Source: JAOUEA01 sp963719165 (lineage in GTDB: Bacteria > Actinomycetota > UBA4738 > HRBIN12). From it: a DNA stretch of 64,000 nucleotides. Each line of letters starts with the position of its first letter. The stretch's first letter is position 1. Below, in pieces: positions 1 to 8,150 of this stretch. A program made the position numbers and the translations under genes. The DNA lies in NCBI GenBank assembly GCA_963719165.1, contig CAVRAV010000001.1, forward strand, positions 2,356,001 through 2,420,000, given 5' to 3'. Under the pieces are notes generated by a model. It did no database searches. It saw only the letters and a list, made by a program, of their open reading frames with translations, and was not told the origin of the DNA.

Positions 1-579
1 GATCTGGCGGATCACCCACTCGTCCTTGGTGGTCTGGAGCATGTGGTAGTCCATGATGTACGCGCTCGAGGGCCGGGGGTCCCGGTACGCGCGTTCGGCG
101 AGCTCGCCGTAGGAGTCCTGGAACAGATAGAACTCGAGCTCCGAGCCCGTCTTCACCTCGTAGCCCATCTCGGCGGCTGCGGCGATCTGATCGCGCAGGA
201 TCTGCCGTGGTGCCACGGTGACCGGCGATCCGTCGTGCTCGTCGGCGATGTCGCACAGCACCATGGCGGTCTTCTCGAGCCACGGGACCCGACGGAGCGT
301 CGTCATGTCGGGCACCATCCGGAAATCCCCGTACCCCGTGTCCCAGCTGGCGTACTGGTAGCCGGGCAGGGGCTCCATCTCCATGTCGATGGCCAACAGA
401 TACAGGCAGGCGTGCAGGCCCTCCTCCCCGAGGATCTCGTCCAAGAAGAAGTGCGGCACCACGCGCTTGCCCATGAACCGTCCCTGAAGGTCGGTGAACA
501 TGCACAAGACGGTGTCGATCTCTCCGGCGTTCGACAGCTCTTCGAGCTGTTCGGAACTCAACATCCCTGGAACGTCCAC
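1..579 (-). CDS. Glutamine synthetase-family gamma-glutamyl ligase (3' end outside window)
   Basis: This is the N-terminal 193 codons of a GlnA-family enzyme; the rest lies beyond the left edge. These ligases use ATP to join glutamate to ammonia or an amine. The visible part covers the beta-grasp domain (about residues 20-105) and the first metal-binding strand, with GSELEFYLF near residue 145. A GTG at 579 follows GGAGG by 4 nt; an in-frame ATG at 564 sits 19 nt away, so I prefer GTG. It lies just downstream of an ethanolamine-permease-like gene, so an amine substrate is more likely than ammonia (known precedent: gamma-glutamylethanolamide and gamma-glutamylpolyamine synthetases GlnA4 and GlnA3 of Streptomyces). 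The family call is strong; the substrate is inferred. Confidence 0.88.
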   Translation of the reverse strand, partial: MDVPGMLSSEQLEELSNAGEIDTVLCMFTDLQGRFMGKRVVPHFFLDEILGEEGLHACLYLLAIDMEMEPLPGYQYASWDTGYGDFRMVPDMTTLRRVPWLEKTAMVLCDIADEHDGSPVTVAPRQILRDQIAAAAEMGYEVKTGSELEFYLFQDSYGELAERAYRDPRPSSAYIMDYHMLQTTKDEWVIRQI

Positions 580-597
580 GTGACCTCCTTCGAACGC

Positions 598-629
598 AGG
601 AACGGCGGGCACGCGTGCCCGCCGTTCCT
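598..629. terminator. Perfect 32-nt inverted repeat between permease and ligase genes
   Basis: Two 16-nt arms (598-613 and 614-629, starting AGGAACGGCGGG) are exact reverse complements without an odd centre base. On the minus strand it lies 37 nt after the permease stop and 19 nt before the ligase start. There is no T-run, so it could be a U-less terminator or attenuator, an mRNA-stabilising hairpin that tunes expression of the ligase, or a dyad bound by a protein. Confidence 0.55.
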
Positions 630-665
630 CCCGATGGCCCTGCTATCGCGAGACCCCGGCGATGA

Positions 666-2207
666 CTACTTCATCTCGTCGATGTGCATGCTCCCGAGCT
701 GCTCCGCACCGGGATCGCCCTTCTCGCCGGCGGTCAAGGCGAACTCCTCCTCGGGCGAGAGCACGAGGCGGTGCCGTCCCGCGAGGGCGAAGTACAAGAT
801 CCCGACCACGAAATAGATCAGGGTGCCGTACACACCGGGGCGGTAGTCCTCGTTCGTGTAGAGGGAGATGAGCGAGACGACGGCGATGGTCCCCGCGATG
901 CCCGCGCCGACCATGCCCACCGGACTCCGGTAGGGCCGAGTGATGTTGGGCAGGCGCCTGCGGAGCAGGATGAACGACAAGCACTGCATCGCGTAGGAGA
1001 TCACTGCACCGAACACCGCCATGTACAGCAAGGCCCCCACGATCTGCCCGGCGAACTTGCCGGAGGACTTGCCCAGCTCGTAGATCAGGAGGCTGAGCAG
1101 GTACCCGACCACCGCGCCGCTGATCAGCGCGACGTGCGGCGTCTTGCGCGTGCCGTGCGTGATCGACAGTGCCTTGGGGAAGTAGCCCGCCCGCGAAAGC
1201 GAGTACGTGTTACGTCCGTAGGCGTAGATGATCGTGAAGAAGCTCGCGATCAAGCCGGTGAGCCCGAGCAGGCCGAGCAGCTCGGCGCTCGTCCCCTCTC
1301 CGAACACCTTCGTGAAGCCGTCGAACAGCGGCGTTGCCGAGTCACCCAGGGGCGTGGCGCCGACGACGCCGGTGTTGAGGAACAGCGTGAGGATCGCCGT
1401 GATGAGCAGGGTCGTCATCCCCCAGATGGTGGCCCTTGGGATGTCCCGCTTGGGATCGTGGGACTCCTCGGCCGCGAGCGGCAGCTCCTCGATCGCGAGG
1501 AAGAACCAGATCGCGAAGGGGATGGCCGGGAAGATGCCCGAGATCCCCTTGGGCAAGAAGGACGTCTTGCCGACGTCGGGCACGATGTTGGTCAACAGCG
1601 ACGTGTCGAACTTGCCGGAGACCAGCACCGAGATGAAGAAGAAGGCCAGGATCGAGAGCGCGAGGATGTTGATGACGACGGTGAACCGCATGGTCAGCTC
1701 GATGCCCACGATGTTGAGCCCCACGAAGAGCACGTAGAAGACCAGGGTCCAGGTCACGTAGCTGTTCCACCAGGGCTCGCCCGTGGTGTTGAGCAAGCCC
1801 GCCATGACGTCGTGCATGAGGAAGCCCATGGCGCCGACGACGACGGCCGGGGTGATGACGTACTCCATGTTCTCGGCGAGCCCCGTGATGAACCCGCCCC
1901 ACGGACCCATCGCCGAGCGCGCGAAGGAGTACGCGCCGCCCGTATGCGGGAGCGCCGGGGACATCTCCGCGATGCTGAAGCAGAGGCCGTAGTACATGAT
2001 CACGACGACCCCGGTGGCGATGAGGAGACCGCCGAAACCGCCCGCCGACAGTCCCGCGTTCCATCCGTAGAAGTCGCCCGAGATGACCGCGGCGACCCCG
2101 AGTGACCACAAGGACCAGAACGCGGCGTGTCGTCGTAGCCCGCGCTTCTGGAAGTAGTCCTCGCCCGCATCCTTGTAGGTAACGGACCCCACCTTGCGCT
2201 CGGACAT
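666..2207 (-). CDS. APC-superfamily amine/amino-acid permease, ethanolamine permease type
   Basis: A 513-residue cytoplasmic-membrane transporter with about 12 hydrophobic segments. The N-terminal segment with SGDFYGWNAGL and the loop SRAGYFPKALS followed by THGTRKTPHVAL are typical of the ethanolamine permease (Eat) branch of the APC family. The start is set at ATG 2207, 8 nt after GGAGG; a GTG at 2213 overlaps the ribosome binding site and is less likely. The gene-ligase order suggests uptake of an amine followed by gamma-glutamylation. Ethanolamine is the likeliest substrate by family, but related permeases carry other amines and amino acids. Confidence 0.85.
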   Translation of the reverse strand: MSERKVGSVTYKDAGEDYFQKRGLRRHAAFWSLWSLGVAAVISGDFYGWNAGLSAGGFGGLLIATGVVVIMYYGLCFSIAEMSPALPHTGGAYSFARSAMGPWGGFITGLAENMEYVITPAVVVGAMGFLMHDVMAGLLNTTGEPWWNSYVTWTLVFYVLFVGLNIVGIELTMRFTVVINILALSILAFFFISVLVSGKFDTSLLTNIVPDVGKTSFLPKGISGIFPAIPFAIWFFLAIEELPLAAEESHDPKRDIPRATIWGMTTLLITAILTLFLNTGVVGATPLGDSATPLFDGFTKVFGEGTSAELLGLLGLTGLIASFFTIIYAYGRNTYSLSRAGYFPKALSITHGTRKTPHVALISGAVVGYLLSLLIYELGKSSGKFAGQIVGALLYMAVFGAVISYAMQCLSFILLRRRLPNITRPYRSPVGMVGAGIAGTIAVVSLISLYTNEDYRPGVYGTLIYFVVGILYFALAGRHRLVLSPEEEFALTAGEKGDPGAEQLGSMHIDEMK

Positions 2208-2245
2208 GAGCACCCCCTCCTGAGCCGTGGATGCGGCTCTTGCGC

Positions 2246-2277
2246 GTATCCACGCACACCGAGGATATGTCTGTCAA
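2246..2277 (-). promoter_or_regulatory. Possible promoter of the permease gene
   Basis: A perfect -35 hexamer TTGACA is read on the minus strand at 2277-2272, overlapping the stop codon of the small membrane protein. The -10 is poor: GTGGAT at 18 bp or GGATAC at 20 bp spacing. The plus-strand form TGTCTGTCAAA resembles the palindrome at 2633-2645, so a shared regulator is possible but weakly supported. Confidence 0.3.
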
Positions 2278-2555
2278 ACGCTTCCCGGGCCTCGATCCTT
2301 CGGAGGACTGCGGTGGACGAGCGCGAGCCACCCGTATGCGAGGGCCACCGGACCGAGGCACCAGAGCACGCCCCAGCGATGCACGAAGGTGGCGAACAGC
2401 GGACCGGATGCCAAGACCGCGACCACGACCACCCCGCCGACCCGCAGGCGGAGACCGAGTATCAGAACTAGCGCGCAGGCCATCCCGACGAACGGCCACC
2501 AGTCCCAGCTCGTGGAGGGCGCGGGCCAGCCCGGGTATCCAAGACCCAAAGGCAT
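2274..2555 (-). CDS. Small three-TM membrane protein, function unknown
   Basis: A 93-residue open frame beginning ATG 2555, 9 nt after a GGA in AGGATGC. It has a tryptophan-rich N terminus (TSWDWWPF), then three hydrophobic stretches at about residues 22-37, 40-57 and 61-80, and a short basic tail ending KDRGPGSV. I do not recognise a family. It is on the same strand as the amine permease 66 bp away, so it could be co-expressed. The amino-acid pattern (clean TM segments, charged tail) argues for a real gene, but it could be a chance frame in high-GC DNA. Confidence 0.5.
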   Translation of the reverse strand: MPLGLGYPGWPAPSTSWDWWPFVGMACALVLILGLRLRVGGVVVVAVLASGPLFATFVHRWGVLWCLGPVALAYGWLALVHRSPPKDRGPGSV

Positions 2556-2623
2556 GATGATGCATCCTACGCCGCCCCTCGCGGAACGGCGCGTCCGGGC
2601 GCGTGCGGGCGTGGTCGTCACGC

Positions 2624-2653
2624 TTTGCGCGATTTGTCTGACAAAGGTAGGCT
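2624..2653 (+). promoter_or_regulatory. GntR operon promoter with embedded operator
   Basis: -35 TTTGCG (2624-2629), 18-bp spacer, -10 TAGGCT (2648-2653). The spacer contains the perfect dyad TTTGTC-T-GACAAA at 2633-2645. Its core TTGTCTGACAA fits the TNGTNNNACNA pattern known for many GntR operators. A repressor bound there would cover the whole -10/-35 interval, so autoregulation of the downstream operon is likely. Confidence 0.65.
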
Positions 2654-2682
2654 CGCGGGGTGAGCAGGGGGTCGGGCTGGGC

Positions 2683-3414
2683 TTGAGCAAGCGTCTTTCA
2701 TTTCGTATCCGTGACGAGCTGGCGTCGAGGATCGCGGCCGGCGCCATCGCGCCGGGCGCGAAGCTTCCCTCCGAGCCCGCCCTCGCGATCGAGCTCGGTG
2801 TCTCCCGAGCGACGCTCAGGGAGGCGCTACGGTCGCTGGAAGAAGACGGCTTCGTGACGCGGACGCGTGGCTCGGGCACCCACGCGACGTATCGTCCGCG
2901 CTTGCGCAACAACCTCGACATGAACTTCGGCGTCACGGACGCGATCGCCGTCTCGGGGATGACGCCCGGGACGAGGGACAGCGCGGTGCGTTCCGCGGTC
3001 GCGACGGCCGCCGAAGGCGAGGCGCTCGGGCTGGACAAGGATGCGCCCGTCGTCATCCTTGAGCGCGTCAGGACCGCCGATGGCCGCGCGGTGGTGTTCT
3101 CTCGAGACGTGCTCTCTGCGGACATGATCTCGCTGGGGGAGCTCGGAGGGATGTCGATCGACGGGTCCGTGTACGCGGTGCTCGAGGGGCTGCGGCATCC
3201 CGTCGCCCGCGGGGTGGTCACCATCTCCCCGATGAAGACCGACCGAGCGATGGCCAGACGGCTGGACGTGAAGGTCGGTGTCCTGCTCTTGCATCTCCAT
3301 CAGGTCGACTACGGATCGGAGGGGGCACCGCTGCTGCTTTCTGACGAGTTCCACCTCGCAGACGCGTTCGAGTTCACGGTGGTCCGACGAGGGCCCGGGA
3401 AGGAGAGGACATGA
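2683..3414 (+). CDS. GntR/HutC-family transcriptional repressor
   Basis: A 243-residue regulator: winged HTH at about residues 5-70 (KLPSEPALAIELGVSRATLR and then EEDGFVTRTRGSG), followed by a UTRA-type ligand-binding domain to the C terminus. The start is uncertain: TTG 2683 is the best in-frame codon, with AGGGGG about 12 nt upstream and a predicted transcription start near 2660. It ends in an ATGA overlap with the aldolase gene, so it is the first gene of a four-gene catabolic operon. Its ligand is probably the sugar, polyol or phosphate ester processed by the three enzymes downstream. Confidence 0.85.
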   Translation: MSKRLSFRIRDELASRIAAGAIAPGAKLPSEPALAIELGVSRATLREALRSLEEDGFVTRTRGSGTHATYRPRLRNNLDMNFGVTDAIAVSGMTPGTRDSAVRSAVATAAEGEALGLDKDAPVVILERVRTADGRAVVFSRDVLSADMISLGELGGMSIDGSVYAVLEGLRHPVARGVVTISPMKTDRAMARRLDVKVGVLLLHLHQVDYGSEGAPLLLSDEFHLADAFEFTVVRRGPGKERT

Positions 3415-4238
3415 CGGCGACCGTCGGTAAGGCCATGCGGCTCAAACGCGTCATCGACCCCGATGGCGTATCGGTGATCTGCGCGCTCGATCATGGGATG
3501 ACCTCGCCGACGTTCCTGGACCCCCTTGCCGACATCGAGGCGCGGACCCGCGAGGCCGTGGCGGGCGGCGCGAACGTGATCATGATGAGCAAGGGCATGA
3601 TCCGCGTCGCCAACGGAGGGTTCGGGCCCACGACGTCGCTGGCCCTGCTCCTGTCCGCGAGCGCCAGCCCCGACGGCGACCGACCTCAGATCGTTCGCAT
3701 CGCCGACGTCGAGGAGGCCTTGACGCTCGGCGCGGACGCCGTGGTGCTGTTCACCGCGCTCGGCGGCGACACCGAGGCGGGCATGATCGACATCCTCGCC
3801 GAGGTCGGGCGCGAGTGCGCCGCGCTGGGCATGCCCTTCATCGCGGAGGCGGAGTTCCCGACGACCTATGCCACGGTGGAGGAGCTCAAACAGCAGTACG
3901 GCTTCGAATACCTGCGCAGGAACGTCCGGCTGTGCGCCGAACTCGGCGCCGACATCGTCAAGACGAACTGGCCGGGCGACCAGGAGTCGTTCGGCAGATG
4001 CGTGGAGGCGGCCAACGGCGTTCCCGTCGTCCTCGCGGGTGGGTCCCGCCTGACGGACGACGAGTTGCTCACGCGGATGGAAGAGGCCATGGGGGCGGGC
4101 GCGATCGGTTGCTCGGTTGGGAGAAACATCTTCATGCACCCGGATCCCGAAGCCATCACCCTCGCCCTCTCGCGCGTGATCCGCGAGCGGTGGCCCGCCA
4201 CGAAGGCGCTGGCGGCGCTTCAGGAGGGATCCTCCTGA
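3411..4238 (+). CDS. Class I (DhnA/LsrF-type) aldolase
   Basis: 275 residues, a TIM-barrel aldolase of the DhnA family (COG1830), which contains archaeal-type FBP aldolases, LsrF and YihT-like sulfo-sugar aldolases. ALDHG lies at 25-29, and the Schiff-base lysine is K184 in DIVKTNWPGD; GCSVGRNIF near the C terminus is the phosphate-binding loop. With a kinase and a dehydrogenase in the same operon, the simplest scheme is polyol or sugar to ketose, ketose phosphate, then cleavage to two- to four-carbon pieces. The exact substrate cannot be read from the sequence. Overlaps the regulator by 4 nt. Confidence 0.87.
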   Translation: MTATVGKAMRLKRVIDPDGVSVICALDHGMTSPTFLDPLADIEARTREAVAGGANVIMMSKGMIRVANGGFGPTTSLALLLSASASPDGDRPQIVRIADVEEALTLGADAVVLFTALGGDTEAGMIDILAEVGRECAALGMPFIAEAEFPTTYATVEELKQQYGFEYLRRNVRLCAELGADIVKTNWPGDQESFGRCVEAANGVPVVLAGGSRLTDDELLTRMEEAMGAGAIGCSVGRNIFMHPDPEAITLALSRVIRERWPATKALAALQEGSS

Positions 4239-5293
4239 TGCGGGCGGCCTTCATGACCGCCGTGAACGCGATCGAGGTCCGCGACGGTTCGCCGGAACCC
4301 GCATTGGATCCAGCGGGCGCCGTCCTGCGCGTAGAGGCCTGCGGCATCTGCGGTACCGACGCCCGGACGTTCTTCAACGGCGACCCCAAAGCCCCGGCCC
4401 CGTGGCAGCTCGGACATGAGCCCGTGGGCGTGCTGGCCGAGGTCGGACCGGCTGCGGTCCTTCCGGCCGGGGTGACGCAGGGCGACCGGGTGTTCCTCGG
4501 GTCGATCCTCACCTGTGGCACGTGCAGATGGTGTCTGGAAGGGTTCCAGAACCTCTGCGAGCATCACCTGCTCTACGGCTACGACCCCTACCCGGGGGCC
4601 TACGCCGAGCTCGCCGCGGTGCCCGCCATCGCGATGAAGAACCTGATCCCCCTGCCGCCCGAGCTGCCGTCGGATCTGGCGACCGTCGCCGATCCCTTCG
4701 CGTGCGCCCTGAACGGCATCGAACAACTCGATGTTCGGCTCGGCGACAAAGTGGTGATCTTCGGATCGGGACCGATCGGCTGTTGGCAGGCCATGATGGC
4801 GAGGGATCGAGGCGCCTCGAAGGTGTTCCTCACCGACGTGTCTGCCGACCGGCTCAAGATCGCGCTCGACGCCATCGGGTCCGCCGTGGATGACGCGTGG
4901 GTGTCGGGGGAGGACAACGGCGTCGCGGAGGCCATGGAGCGAACGGGGGGTGAGGGTGCCGAGCGCGTGAGCGTCGCCGCACCGGCGAAGGCCGCGCAAC
5001 AGGCCGCCCTCGAGGTGGCCGCCAAGCGGGCCAAGGTCGTCTACTTCGCCGGCCTCCCCAAGCACGACCCGGTGAGCCCGCTCGACATGAACGAGCTCCA
5101 CTACAAGGAACTCGACATCCGGGGGGCCTACGGTGCCACCCACCGTCAGTACCGGATCACCATGGATTACCTCGCGCGCAGGCAGGACGAGCTCGCCCGC
5201 GTCGTCACGCACCGCTTCGCGCTGGAGCAGATCGGGGATGCGTTCGAGACGATCAGATCCGGCGCGGGTCTCAAGATGGTGATCGTCCCGTGA
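4238..5293 (+). CDS. Zinc-dependent MDR-family alcohol/polyol dehydrogenase
   Basis: 351 residues, medium-chain dehydrogenase fold. Catalytic zinc residues are C38 (CGICGTD) and H60-E61 (GHE); the structural zinc site has four cysteines at 93, 96, 99 and 107. The Rossmann glycine motif GSGPIG is in the middle. The start ATG 4238 shares its A with the aldolase stop (TGATG), which fixes it and implies translational coupling. It resembles sorbitol/threonine dehydrogenase relatives and would oxidise a polyol or secondary alcohol with NAD(P), feeding the kinase and aldolase steps. Confidence 0.87.
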   Translation: MRAAFMTAVNAIEVRDGSPEPALDPAGAVLRVEACGICGTDARTFFNGDPKAPAPWQLGHEPVGVLAEVGPAAVLPAGVTQGDRVFLGSILTCGTCRWCLEGFQNLCEHHLLYGYDPYPGAYAELAAVPAIAMKNLIPLPPELPSDLATVADPFACALNGIEQLDVRLGDKVVIFGSGPIGCWQAMMARDRGASKVFLTDVSADRLKIALDAIGSAVDDAWVSGEDNGVAEAMERTGGEGAERVSVAAPAKAAQQAALEVAAKRAKVVYFAGLPKHDPVSPLDMNELHYKELDIRGAYGATHRQYRITMDYLARRQDELARVVTHRFALEQIGDAFETIRSGAGLKMVIVP

Positions 5294-6810
5294 GCGACGC
5301 GTTCGTGATCGGGTGCGACGTCGGCAGTCAGGGAACGAACGCAGCCCTGTATGGCGACGACGGGGCGCTGCTCGCCTCCGCCTATGAGGCGTACGACCTG
5401 TCGTTCCCGCAGCCGAGCTGGGCCGAGCAAGATCCAGGCGTGTGGACCACCGCCGTGGAGCGGACGTGTCGGCGCCTGGTGGACGCGTGCCCGGGCGGGG
5501 CGGAAGCCATCCGCGGGCTTTCCTTCGGCTCACAGCTCGACGGGATGGTCGCGTGCGCGGCTGATGGCACCCCGCTGCGGCCGGCCATGATCTGGATGGA
5601 TCGGCGCGCCGAGGCGCAGGCGGCGGCGCTCGCGGAACGTCTCGCTCCCGAGGCGTTCTACGCCGCCGTCGGGGCGAACCTCGATTCATCCCATGCCGTC
5701 TTCAAGGCGCTGTGGGTCCGTGATGAGGAACCAGAGCTGTGGTCGCAGGTCGACCAGCTCTTGTCGCCCGGCTCCTACGTGCTGCGCCACGTCACAGGCA
5801 CGTCCGCCGTGGACTACTCGAACGCATCCTCGTTCGCGCTGCTGGATCCGAGGACCCGGGCGTGGTCACCCGAGGTGCTCGAGGCGACCGGCATCGATCC
5901 GGCGAGCTTGCCGGCGATCGAGGCGGGCACGAGCCCGCTCGCGGGGCTCACCGCGGGGTTCGCGGAACGAAGCGGCCTGGCGGCCTCCACGGTGGTTGCC
6001 GTGGGATGCGGCGACGAGATGGCGGCGACCTTGGGCGCCGGGGTCTTCGCCCCCGGCGAGGTCTGCGATGTGGTAGGGACGGCTGAGCCTGTGTGCGCGG
6101 CCAGCGCGGAGCCGCGTGGGGATCCCACCATGCTGGTGGAGTGTCATCCCCACGCGGATCCCGACGTCTGGCTCCTCGAGAACCCAGGGTTCGTTTCCGG
6201 CGGGAACCTGCGGTGGTGGCGTGATCAGTTCGCGCCGATCGAACGCGATGCCGAGTCGGTCGGGCTGGGGGACGCCTACGACTTCTTGTCGACCGAGGCG
6301 GCCCACGTGCCGCCGGGCGCGGAGGGACTCGTGTTCTTGCCTTGCATGCAGGGCGCGATGGCGCCCGAGTGGAACGGGGCCGCTCGTGGCGTCTTCTACG
6401 GACTCACGTTGGCGCACACGCGCGACCACATGACGCGCGCGATCCTCGAGGGCAGCGCGTTCGCGCTTCGGGACATCCTCCAAGCGATGCGCGACACGGG
6501 CCTCGATGTCCACCGGCTCACGATCGTGGGCGGTGGGGCGAAGGGTCCGCTTTGGCGGCAGATCAAGGCGGACGTCACGGGGTTGCCCGTGCGCGTTCCC
6601 GAGTCCGTGGAGACCACCGCCGCCGGCGCGGCCATCCTCGCCGCTGTCGCTTGCGGGATGCACGCGAGCGTGGCGGATGCGGTCGCCTCGTTCGTCGCCT
6701 TCCGCCCGGACATCCACGAACCGAACGAGGCCGAGCGCGATCGGTACGAAGACGCCTACGGGCGCTACCGCGCCGTCTACGCCGCGCTGCGCCCGGTGTT
6801 CGGCCGCTGA
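5290..6810 (+). CDS. FGGY-family carbohydrate kinase
   Basis: 506 residues, the normal size for xylulokinase/glycerokinase relatives. The N-terminal phosphate-binding motif GCDVGSQGTNAALY and the C-terminal adenosine motif GGGAKGPLWRQI are present, with SQLDGM in the first domain. The GTG start overlaps the dehydrogenase stop by 4 nt. FGGY kinases phosphorylate ketoses, polyols or AI-2. Together with a DhnA-type aldolase this could recall the Lsr AI-2 pathway, but the polyol dehydrogenase argues for an ordinary sugar/polyol route. No dedicated sugar transporter is in the operon. Confidence 0.87.
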   Translation: MSDAFVIGCDVGSQGTNAALYGDDGALLASAYEAYDLSFPQPSWAEQDPGVWTTAVERTCRRLVDACPGGAEAIRGLSFGSQLDGMVACAADGTPLRPAMIWMDRRAEAQAAALAERLAPEAFYAAVGANLDSSHAVFKALWVRDEEPELWSQVDQLLSPGSYVLRHVTGTSAVDYSNASSFALLDPRTRAWSPEVLEATGIDPASLPAIEAGTSPLAGLTAGFAERSGLAASTVVAVGCGDEMAATLGAGVFAPGEVCDVVGTAEPVCAASAEPRGDPTMLVECHPHADPDVWLLENPGFVSGGNLRWWRDQFAPIERDAESVGLGDAYDFLSTEAAHVPPGAEGLVFLPCMQGAMAPEWNGAARGVFYGLTLAHTRDHMTRAILEGSAFALRDILQAMRDTGLDVHRLTIVGGGAKGPLWRQIKADVTGLPVRVPESVETTAAGAAILAAVACGMHASVADAVASFVAFRPDIHEPNEAERDRYEDAYGRYRAVYAALRPVFGR

Positions 6811-6869
6811 AGTCAGCCGCCCCCCTGCGGAGCGGTGCTTCCTCGGGGTCGTGGGCGTCCCCTCCGTCG

Positions 6870-8150
6870 TCAGACGGACCGCCCGTAACGCGCACGCTCC
6901 CAGTCGGTGACGGTCTCGCGCCACGCCTTGAGCTCCCAGGCGCGCGACGTGGCGAGATACGCGCTGAACGGCTCTCCGAGGAGCCGCTTGAACGGCGCGT
7001 CGGCCTCGAAGGCACAGAGGGCGGCTTCGAGGGAGCCCGGCAGCTCCGGCAGGTCGGACGTGGCGTAGGCATCTCCCTCGACGGGCGGGGGAGGGGTGAG
7101 TCCGCGTCCGATGCCGTCTGCGGCGGAGGCGGCGACGGCGGCGAGCGCCAGGTACGGGTTGGCATCTGCGCCGGGCCGTCGGCACTCGAGGCGCCAGAGC
7201 TTGGGCTGGTCGGAGCGGATGACGCGGATCGCGCATGAGCGATTCTCATATCCCCAGCTCACGTTCACCGGAGCGAACCATCCCGGGACGAGACGCTTGT
7301 ACGAGTTCAGGTTCGGGTTCAGCAGGAGGGAGGCCGCCGGCAGGTGCTCGAGCATGCCGCTGACTGCCGACGCCAGCAGCGGCGGGGCGGGCTCCGTCCG
7401 TCCTGCCCCTGCGAACGCGTTCTCCTCGCCGCTCCACAGCGACAGGTGGAGGTGACCGCTGGATCCCTCCTCGTCCGGTGCGGTCTTGGCGAGGAAACTC
7501 GCCCGGATGCCCATGGAGGCGGCGACCTGCTTCACCCCGAACGAAACCATCGCTGCGTCGTCGGCGGCGGCGAGCCCTCGTCGGGGCGCCAGGTTGAGCT
7601 CGAGCAGCCCCGGGCCGGCCTCGGTATGCACGGCAGACAGCTCCACGCCCAGCCCGTTCAGCGCCCCCACGAGCTCGTGGAGGAATCGGTCGTAGCGTCC
7701 GATCTCGTCGAGGCTGTAGCTGATCCCGCTCGACATCGGGTCTCCGTCCGCGTTCCAAAGCCTGATCTCGTATTCGAACGCCGCCATGACCTCGTACCCG
7801 AGGTCGCTCACGGCCGCCAGGGCCCGCCGGCAGACCTCCCGCGACGCGAAGGCGCACGGAGAACCGTCCGGCCAGCTGGGCGTGGCCAGGCAGACGCTCC
7901 ACCCGGGGCGCCAGCTGAGCTCGCGCAGCGTGTCCGCGTCCGGGTGCACGATGAGGTCCGCCGCTCCCGAGCGGATGCCGAAGCGCTCGAAGTCGGTGAT
8001 CGGCACGTCGACGGGATCGAGGCCCAAGATCAGATCCGTCATGACGGACCCCTTGCGCACGGCCTCCTCGAACGCCTTCGGGCGCAGGGCCTTGCCGCGG
8101 AGCGAGCCGTTGACGTCGGGGATCCCTACCAGGATGAATCCTTCGCTCAT
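6870..8150 (-). CDS. Glutamine synthetase-family gamma-glutamylamine ligase (PuuA-like)
   Basis: 426 residues. Catalytic-domain motifs are intact: EYEIRLW metal strand, GSSGHLHLSLW, NSYKRLVPG for glutamate/ATP binding, and the ECRRPGADANPYLALA block. It is shorter than housekeeping GS (about 470) and lacks the adenylylation-type C-terminal tail, as expected for the gamma-glutamylpolyamine/glutamate-putrescine ligase group. It is the last gene of a minus-strand operon with two aminotransferases and an amidotransferase (ATGA overlap). Expected reaction: ATP + glutamate + amine to gamma-glutamylamine in the cytoplasm. Confidence 0.87.
   Translation of the reverse strand: MSEGFILVGIPDVNGSLRGKALRPKAFEEAVRKGSVMTDLILGLDPVDVPITDFERFGIRSGAADLIVHPDADTLRELSWRPGWSVCLATPSWPDGSPCAFASREVCRRALAAVSDLGYEVMAAFEYEIRLWNADGDPMSSGISYSLDEIGRYDRFLHELVGALNGLGVELSAVHTEAGPGLLELNLAPRRGLAAADDAAMVSFGVKQVAASMGIRASFLAKTAPDEEGSSGHLHLSLWSGEENAFAGAGRTEPAPPLLASAVSGMLEHLPAASLLLNPNLNSYKRLVPGWFAPVNVSWGYENRSCAIRVIRSDQPKLWRLECRRPGADANPYLALAAVAASAADGIGRGLTPPPPVEGDAYATSDLPELPGSLEAALCAFEADAPFKRLLGEPFSAYLATSRAWELKAWRETVTDWERARYGRSV

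Noticed and set aside
2268..2278. TGTCTGTCAAA considered as a second GntR operator
   Set aside because: It shares only one half with the palindrome at 2633-2645 and fits better as a TTGACA -35 element for the permease, so it is kept only as a weak promoter note.
4220..5689. Long minus-strand open frame opposite the dehydrogenase and kinase genes
   Set aside because: Low-complexity Arg/Pro-rich product, while the plus-strand proteins carry complete catalytic motifs.
3411..6810. Reading the aldolase-kinase pair as an Lsr AI-2 system
   Set aside because: LsrF-like aldolase and an FGGY kinase are present, but LsrR, LsrG and the Lsr transporter are missing and a Zn polyol dehydrogenase is in the operon, so a sugar/polyol route is more likely.
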